The position numbers and the translations under genes are program-made. From NCBI GenBank assembly GCA_023818995.1, contig JAMWDA010000005.1:1-21084 (forward strand): 21,084 nt of DNA. The letters are read 5' to 3'. This DNA comes from Candidatus Omnitrophota bacterium (GTDB lineage Bacteria; Omnitrophota; Gorgyraeia; Duberdicusellales; 4484-171). Within the stretch, counting starts at the first letter, position 1, and every line of letters starts with the position of its first letter. A model generated the notes under the pieces. It saw nothing but the letters and a program-made list of their open reading frames with translations. It searched no databases and was not told the origin of the DNA. This document shows, piece after piece, positions 17,545-21,084 of the stretch.

Positions 17545-17561
17545 AAAGGGAAAGGATAATT

Positions 17562-17914
17562 ATGTATAGAGTATTGATTACAGCATTGATGTTAATTTGT
17601 AGTAATGTTTTTATGACTTTAGCTTGGTATGGGCATTTGAAAAATTTAAAAAGTAACCCCTGGTTAGTAGCAGCAATAATTAGCTGGGGTATTGCTTTTT
17701 TGAATATCTTATTCAGGTGCCAGCAAATAGGATAGGGCACCAAGTTATGAATGTAGGTCAACTTAAAATTCTTCAAGAAGCAATAACCTTGTCAGTTTTT
17801 ATTCCCTTCTCTATTTTCTATTTGAAGGAAGGAATTAAGAAAGATTACCTTTGGGCATCATTATTTATTTTGGCTGCTGTTTTTTGTGTTTTTCGTAAGG
17901 TTATTTTTAAATAG
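17562..17914 (+). pseudogene. DUF486-family small membrane protein, interrupted by a one-base frameshift
   Basis: Two adjoining frames together give a full DUF486 (DMT-like, four-helix) protein. The first starts at ATG 17562 (ribosome site AAAGGA) and reads SNVFMTLAWYGHLKN then SWGIAFL before drifting into a stop at 17735. The -1 frame reads FEYLIQVPANRIGH, then LKILQEAITLSVF to the stop at 17914. The family consensus reads SWGIAFFEYxxQVPANRIG, so the frame must change at the T-run 17696-17701. One extra T would restore an intact product of 117 residues. The junction is also T TTT TTG, a -1 slippery heptamer. Either an indel (natural or sequencing error) or programmed frameshifting could explain it. 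The rest of both halves is well conserved, which argues against an old pseudogene. DUF486 function is unknown. Confidence 0.85.
17696..17741 (+). other. Possible -1 frameshift site: T TTT TTG heptamer plus downstream hairpin
   Basis: The heptamer T TTT TTG (17696-17702) is in phase with the first DUF486 frame. Starting 13 nt further on, GGTGCC (17716-17721) can pair with GGCACC (17736-17741) across a 14-nt loop. The spacing is longer than the usual 5-9 nt, so a stimulatory role is uncertain. Confidence 0.35.
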
Positions 17915-17925
17915 AAAATATTTAG

Positions 17926-19788
17926 ATGGAGTTACCTTGGGAAATAAAAAATTTCAATTCTCCTTACGTTTTTTTAGATACGATACAAAAAGATAAGGAT
18001 AATCACCGTTCGTTTGTTTTTGATTCTTGTTATGATATTTTAGCGTATAGAGCCTATGATGATTTTGAACAATTATTTAAAAAGATAGATGATTACCTTA
18101 AGAGAGGTTTCTGGCTTGCTGGATATTTCTGTTATGAGTTTGGATACACCTTAGAGGAAAGGTTATTTAATTTTTTAAAGCGAGAAGATTCTCCTTTAGT
18201 TTGGTTAGGTGTTTTTAAATCCCCTAAGATAATTAATCATCCATATCAAAAAGATTTTTGCCCTTTTAAAAAATTAGGTTCTCCGTATTTTATTACTAAC
18301 TTGTCTCCCAATATTGAAGAGGAAGAATATGTCTCTTCTATTCAGAGAATTAAAAGATATTTAAAAGAAGGGGAAACTTATCAGGTAAATTTCACATTTA
18401 AATTAAAATTTGATTTTAAAGGTAATCCCATAGATTTATATTCCCATCTTAGAAATACTCAGCCAACTTCTTATTCCGCATTTATTAGAACGAATAGTGA
18501 TTATATCCTTTCCTTTTCTCCTGAACTTTTTTTTCGTTGGGAAAAAAATAGAATCATAACTAAACCAATGAAGGGAACGATTGAACGTGGACGGTTCTTA
18601 CAAGAGGATAAATTAAAGGAAAGATTACTTAAGATGAGCGAGAAAAACAGAGCGGAGAATTTAATGATCGTTGATTTGTTAAGAAACGATTTGGGTAAGA
18701 TAGCTAAAAAAGGTGGTGTTAAAGTAAAAGAACTTTTTACTATAGAAAAGTATTTTACTGTGTTCCAAATGACCTCTACTATACAAGCATCTCTTAAGTC
18801 AACCTTAAATTTTCAAAATATCATAAAAGCAATATTTCCTTCTGGTTCAGTTACGGGAGCTCCTAAAGTAAGAACTATGCAGATAATTTACCAATTGGAA
18901 AAAGAGCCAAGAGGGGTGTATACAGGAGCGATTGGATATATTTCCCCTAATAGGGAAGCTTGTTTTAACGTAGCCATAAGAACCATCCATATTGATAAAG
19001 ATGGTAAAGGCAGTTTAGGTATAGGTGGAGGGGTAGTTTATGATTCTATAGACAAAAAGGAGTATAAGGAAGCAATTTTAAAAGCACAGTTCTTAACAGA
19101 AGATTTTCGCGAATTTTTTCTTATTGAGACGATACTTTGGGAGAAGGAAAATTTTTATTTGCTTAACCTACATCTATCAAGGTTAGAAAATTCTTGTAGA
19201 TATTTTGATATACCTTTTAGCAGAGATGAGATTAAACGTAAACTTTTTTTATTAGAGAAAAATTTTGATTACCACGATAAGTATAAATTCCGTTTACTTA
19301 TGGATAGAAGAGGGAAATTATATATAGAATATTCTCTTCTTTCCGACATAAATTTACCCATAAAAGTAAAATTAAGTAAAAATAGAGTAAATTCTAAGAA
19401 TCGCTACCTTTATCATAAGACCACTTTACGTGATATTTACGATAAGGAAATAGAAATTGCTCGTAAACAGGGATTTAGCGAAGTAATTTTTACCAACGAA
19501 TATAGCCAGCTTACCGAAGGAACATTCACTAATATTTTCCTGCTTATAAAGGGGGAACTTTATACTCCCAAACTAGAATGTGGTCTTTTACCCGGTGTTT
19601 TCCGTGAATATCTTTTAAAGAGTAAGCAAGCTAAAGAAAAGGTGCTTTATCCCAAGGATATTTTAGAGGCAGAAAAATTTTTTTTAGGTAACTCTCTACG
19701 AGGGTTAATGGAAGGTGTTTTAATAAACAGGGTTCCTTTAGTGAAGGAAAATAAAAGAACAGAATACAATGCGCTTGTTAAAGGTTAA
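17926..19788 (+). CDS. Bifunctional aminodeoxychorismate synthase component I / aminodeoxychorismate lyase (PabB-PabC fusion)
   Basis: The protein joins two consecutive steps of p-aminobenzoate synthesis for folate in 620 residues. The chorismate-binding domain (about 120-392) has EGETYQVNFTF (148-158), FSPELFF (197-203), KPMKGTIERG (213-222), NLMIVDLLRNDLGK (245-258), FPSGSVTGAPK (304-314) and GIGGGVVYDS (365-374). The class IV aminotransferase-type lyase domain follows (about 398-600), with PLP lysine Lys498 in YLYHKTTLRD, then EGTFTNIFLL and ECGLLPGVFR. Having KGTIERG plus a fused lyase distinguishes it from anthranilate synthase TrpE. The glutamine amidotransferase partner (PabA) is not in the window. 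It starts 11 bp after the DUF486 gene and overlaps pyrK by 20 bp. Confidence 0.93.
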   Translation: MELPWEIKNFNSPYVFLDTIQKDKDNHRSFVFDSCYDILAYRAYDDFEQLFKKIDDYLKRGFWLAGYFCYEFGYTLEERLFNFLKREDSPLVWLGVFKSPKIINHPYQKDFCPFKKLGSPYFITNLSPNIEEEEYVSSIQRIKRYLKEGETYQVNFTFKLKFDFKGNPIDLYSHLRNTQPTSYSAFIRTNSDYILSFSPELFFRWEKNRIITKPMKGTIERGRFLQEDKLKERLLKMSEKNRAENLMIVDLLRNDLGKIAKKGGVKVKELFTIEKYFTVFQMTSTIQASLKSTLNFQNIIKAIFPSGSVTGAPKVRTMQIIYQLEKEPRGVYTGAIGYISPNREACFNVAIRTIHIDKDGKGSLGIGGGVVYDSIDKKEYKEAILKAQFLTEDFREFFLIETILWEKENFYLLNLHLSRLENSCRYFDIPFSRDEIKRKLFLLEKNFDYHDKYKFRLLMDRRGKLYIEYSLLSDINLPIKVKLSKNRVNSKNRYLYHKTTLRDIYDKEIEIARKQGFSEVIFTNEYSQLTEGTFTNIFLLIKGELYTPKLECGLLPGVFREYLLKSKQAKEKVLYPKDILEAEKFFLGNSLRGLMEGVLINRVPLVKENKRTEYNALVKG

Positions 19789-20545
19789 AGTTGATAATAT
19801 AAGGCAAATAAAAAAAGATGTGTATCTTATTTCCTTTGTATCCCCTTATATAGAAAAAGAAGCTCATCCCGGCCAATTCCTCCATATAAAAATAAAAGAT
19901 ACACTTCTAAGAAGACCATTTAGTATTCATAATGTAGAGGGTAAAAATATTTATGTTCTATTTAAAATAAAAGGTATAGCTACTCGTAGATTAGCTAACT
20001 ATAAGAAAGGGGAATTGTTAGATATATTGGGTCCATTAGGTAAAGGTTTTAGTCTTAAAGGGAAGGGTAAATATATATTGATTGCCGGAGGTATGGGAGT
20101 AGCTCCTTTATATTTTTTAGGTAAAAGATTAATTAGCCAAGATTTTTTTAAGATAGTTATATTAGGAGGGAGGACGAAGGAGGATGTTTTATACGAGAAG
20201 GAATTTAAAAATTTGGGGTACAGAGTTTTTGTTACTACCGAGGATGGGTCAAGGGGATTTAAAGGTAGAGTGGATGAGCAATTGAAGGAGCTGATCGACG
20301 ATGAGCGAGAGTTTTTAAGTCTATACGCTTGTGGTCCAAAAGGGATGTTTAAATCTTTAGCTTTGACTGTAAAAGGTAAACCTTTTATTGATATGGAGTT
20401 CTCTTTTGAGCAATTTATGGGTTGTGGAATAGGTGTTTGTTGTGCTTGTGTAATTTTAACTAATCAAGGGTATAAAAAAGTATGTAAAGATGGTCCGGTT
20501 TTTAACTTAAAAAATTTTAACCAAAGCGCTTTGGATATGTTATAA
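19769..20545 (+). CDS. pyrK: Dihydroorotate dehydrogenase electron-transfer subunit PyrK
   Basis: PyrK carries FAD and a [2Fe-2S] cluster and passes electrons from PyrD to NAD. The 258-residue protein has the FAD-binding segment LLRRPFSIHNV (46-56), the nucleotide-binding LIAGGMGVAPLYFL (104-117) and YACGPKGM (186-193). Its C-terminal ferredoxin-like site has Cys219, Cys224, Cys227 and Cys239 (spacing C-x4-C-x2-C-x11-C), ending in the typical VCKDGPVF. An additional Cys225 lies inside the site. It overlaps the end of the pabB-pabC fusion by 20 bp, implying translational coupling. Its catalytic partner pyrD lies 3.4 kb upstream in the same direction. Confidence 0.95.
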   Translation: MRLLKVKVDNIRQIKKDVYLISFVSPYIEKEAHPGQFLHIKIKDTLLRRPFSIHNVEGKNIYVLFKIKGIATRRLANYKKGELLDILGPLGKGFSLKGKGKYILIAGGMGVAPLYFLGKRLISQDFFKIVILGGRTKEDVLYEKEFKNLGYRVFVTTEDGSRGFKGRVDEQLKELIDDEREFLSLYACGPKGMFKSLALTVKGKPFIDMEFSFEQFMGCGIGVCCACVILTNQGYKKVCKDGPVFNLKNFNQSALDML

Positions 20546-20608
20546 TATTTTTCTTTAAGGCAAGACTTTACATTATAAAAATTATGATTTGTTTTGAAGG
20601 GAGGAACG

Positions 20609-21084
20609 ATGAGTAAGGTGAGTATTAAAGATATGGATTTAGAAAATAAGAAAGTAATCGTGCGTGTAGATTTCAATGTGCCATTGGATGAGGAAAATAG
20701 AATTACCGATGATGCGCGTATAAGAGAGGCTTTACCTACGATAAAGTATATTCTGGAAAAAGGTGCTAAGAAAGTAATCCTTATGAGCCATTTAGGTCGA
20801 CCACAAGGTAAAGTAGTAGAAAGTATGCGTCTTGGGCCGGTAGCTAAAAGGTTAGAGGAGTTACTCAAAATAGAAGTGGAGAAATTAAACGATTGTAGGG
20901 GAGAAGAGGTTAAACGAGCAATTGAGAAAACAGATAAGAAAGTTATTCTTTTAGAAAATTTAAGGTTCTATAAGGAAGAAGAAGAGGGTAATGAGAATTT
21001 TGCTAAAGAGTTAGCTTCTTTGGCTGAGATATACGTTAACGATGCTTTTGGCACAGCTCATCGAGCACATGCTTCTACCACAAT
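20609..21084 (+). CDS. pgk: Phosphoglycerate kinase, N-terminal part (gene runs off the right edge)
   Basis: From ATG 20609 the frame stays open to the window end (158 codons). It reads [47 protein letters not shown] and then [44 protein letters not shown]. These are the substrate-binding signatures of the N-terminal domain of phosphoglycerate kinase, which makes ATP from 1,3-bisphosphoglycerate in glycolysis. The full protein is about 390-400 residues, so the nucleotide-binding half is missing. A strong ribosome site AAGGGAGG lies 4 nt upstream. The 63-bp gap after pyrK shows no convincing promoter or terminator. Confidence 0.97.
   Translation, partial: MSKVSIKDMDLENKKVIVRVDFNVPLDEENRITDDARIREALPTIKYILEKGAKKVILMSHLGRPQGKVVESMRLGPVAKRLEELLKIEVEKLNDCRGEEVKRAIEKTDKKVILLENLRFYKEEEEGNENFAKELASLAEIYVNDAFGTAHRAHASTT

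Noticed and set aside
20521..20534. 14-bp palindrome CCAAAGCGCTTTGG at the end of pyrK as a terminator
   Set aside because: It lies inside the coding sequence, the stem is short and no T-run directly follows.
20546..20608. Promoter before pgk
   Set aside because: AT-rich matches to a -10 exist but no -35 box lies at a proper distance.
20464..20868. 134-residue open frame antisense to the pyrK end and pgk start
   Set aside because: It is antisense to two confidently assigned conserved genes, with no ribosome site or recognisable motif.

Overview
The window looks like the chromosomal replication-origin region of an AT-rich, probably Gram-negative-type (diderm) bacterium. Two traits point to a diderm: YidC has a large periplasmic domain after an N-terminal membrane anchor, and GyrB carries a long insertion between its TOPRIM region and C-terminal tail. 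The short intergenic gaps, Lys/Ile-rich proteins and unusual combination of neighbours would fit an uncultured lineage, for example one near Omnitrophota or another deep-branching candidate phylum. That is only an impression and no phylogenetic test was made. I see no mobile element, CRISPR array, rRNA gene or phage gene.

Layout. Everything left of about 4547 is read leftward: rpmH, yidD, yidC, then a 224-bp gap with two parS-like palindromes, then parA, parB, ndk and the start of a yicC-like gene that runs off the edge. Everything right of about 4730 is read rightward: dnaA, dnaN, a dciA-like gene, gyrB, gyrA, tRNA-Glu(UUC), a four-helix membrane protein, glmS, rsmI, pyrD, a YjbQ-family gene, mutM, a frameshifted DUF486 gene, a pabB-pabC fusion, pyrK and the start of pgk. 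The divergence point (4547-4729) is the best oriC candidate. It has back-to-back promoters, an AT-rich stretch and three TTGTGAAT repeats immediately before dnaA.

How the genes fit together. The origin block supplies initiation (DnaA), the sliding clamp (DnaN), a DciA-type helicase-loading candidate, gyrase, and origin segregation (ParA, ParB, parS). The rpmH-yidD-yidC block pairs a ribosomal protein with membrane-protein insertion. The classical members rnpA (between rpmH and yidD) and recF (between dnaN and gyrB) are absent from their usual places. The right part is housekeeping metabolism: amino-sugar synthesis (GlmS), rRNA methylation (RsmI), pyrimidine synthesis (PyrD and PyrK, a class 1B dihydroorotate dehydrogenase split by four genes), base-excision repair (MutM), folate precursor synthesis (PabB-PabC) and glycolysis (Pgk).

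Several promoters close to the sigma-70 consensus can be read directly, upstream of parA, rpmH, dnaA, tRNA-Glu and pyrD. I found no clear new multigene system. The points most worth a second look are the DUF486 frameshift at a T TTT TTG heptamer, the origin architecture (variant parS on the parAB promoter, three repeats before dnaA), the missing rnpA, and a 9-bp motif (GATACGGTT) present five times in the left arm.
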